DNA of 6,868 nucleotides from an uncultured Ruminococcus sp. (GTDB taxonomy: Bacteria > Bacillota > Clostridia > Oscillospirales > Acutalibacteraceae). The stretch lies in NCBI GenBank assembly GCA_902766305.1, contig CACXDE010000362.1, positions 1 to 6,868 on the forward strand. The letters run 5' to 3'. Position 1 is the first letter of the stretch, and each line of letters begins with the position of its first letter. A program made the position numbers and the translations under genes. A model generated the notes under the pieces. It did no database searches. It was not told the origin of the DNA and worked only from the letters and a program-made list of their open reading frames with translations. This document shows positions 6,835-6,868 of the stretch, one piece after another.

Positions 6835-6868
6835 TGCATTGCTGTTCTTCTGCTCAAACTGACGTTTC

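Larger units (their letters stand above)
6385..6868. other. Upstream intergenic region without a protein gene
   Basis: No frame here has both a credible start and a recognisable product. The longest, on the plus strand ending at 6779, would need a TTG start with no ribosome binding site. The region holds, from the operon outward, the ribosome binding site, the probable promoter with tandem repeat, about 160 bases of AT-rich DNA in which I see nothing (6481-6640), the hairpin-dense stretch and the long inverted repeat. Confidence 0.6.

Noticed and set aside
1..6868. CRISPR array, tRNA or rRNA genes
   Set aside because: I saw no regularly spaced repeats, no tRNA-like cloverleaf with CCA or conserved TTC loop, and no rRNA sequence on either strand.

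Overview
The window looks like an accessory locus of a low-to-moderate GC Gram-positive bacterium, most likely a member of the Clostridia or a related Firmicute. This is an inference from the AT-rich coding sequence, the purine-rich ribosome binding sites (GAGGGG, AAAGGGG, GAAGG) and the style of the proteins; no ribosomal RNA or housekeeping gene is present to fix the taxonomy. All three convincing genes lie on the minus strand and are read right to left. Every sizeable plus-strand frame inside them is a shadow.

Layout in order of transcription. Positions 6868-6385 are non-coding. They hold a perfect 22-bp inverted repeat (6784-6834), a run of short hairpins (6641-6780) and a probable promoter zone with a tandem 9-10 bp repeat (6431-6449). 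Next comes a 540-residue protein of unknown function (6384-4762), soluble, charged and strongly helical. Four bases later starts a ~1010-residue HerA/FtsK-superfamily ATPase (4757-1725), with a long N-terminal domain, a glycine-zipper hydrophobic segment and a complete HerA motor core. Overlapping its stop codon is a 507-residue protein (1735-212) with a beta-beta-alpha-metal DNA/RNA non-specific endonuclease domain followed by a large duplicated glycine-rich, membrane-prone region. About 125 bases past its stop is a hairpin with a T-rich tail (43-88), a good terminator for this operon. The three genes therefore form one compact, translationally coupled transcription unit.

How they may work together (inference): a HerA-type hexameric DNA or protein translocase, a nuclease and an accessory helical protein make a self-contained device. 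The ATPase and the nuclease both carry glycine-zipper segments, which suggests that they meet at or in the membrane. Two readings fit: an anti-phage or anti-plasmid defence system (HerA motors paired with nucleases or NADases are known in defence, e.g. DUF4297-HerA and SIR2-HerA), or a toxin-delivery system in which the ATPase helps export the nuclease. No obvious dedicated immunity gene follows the nuclease inside the window. I do not recognise this exact three-gene set as a named system.
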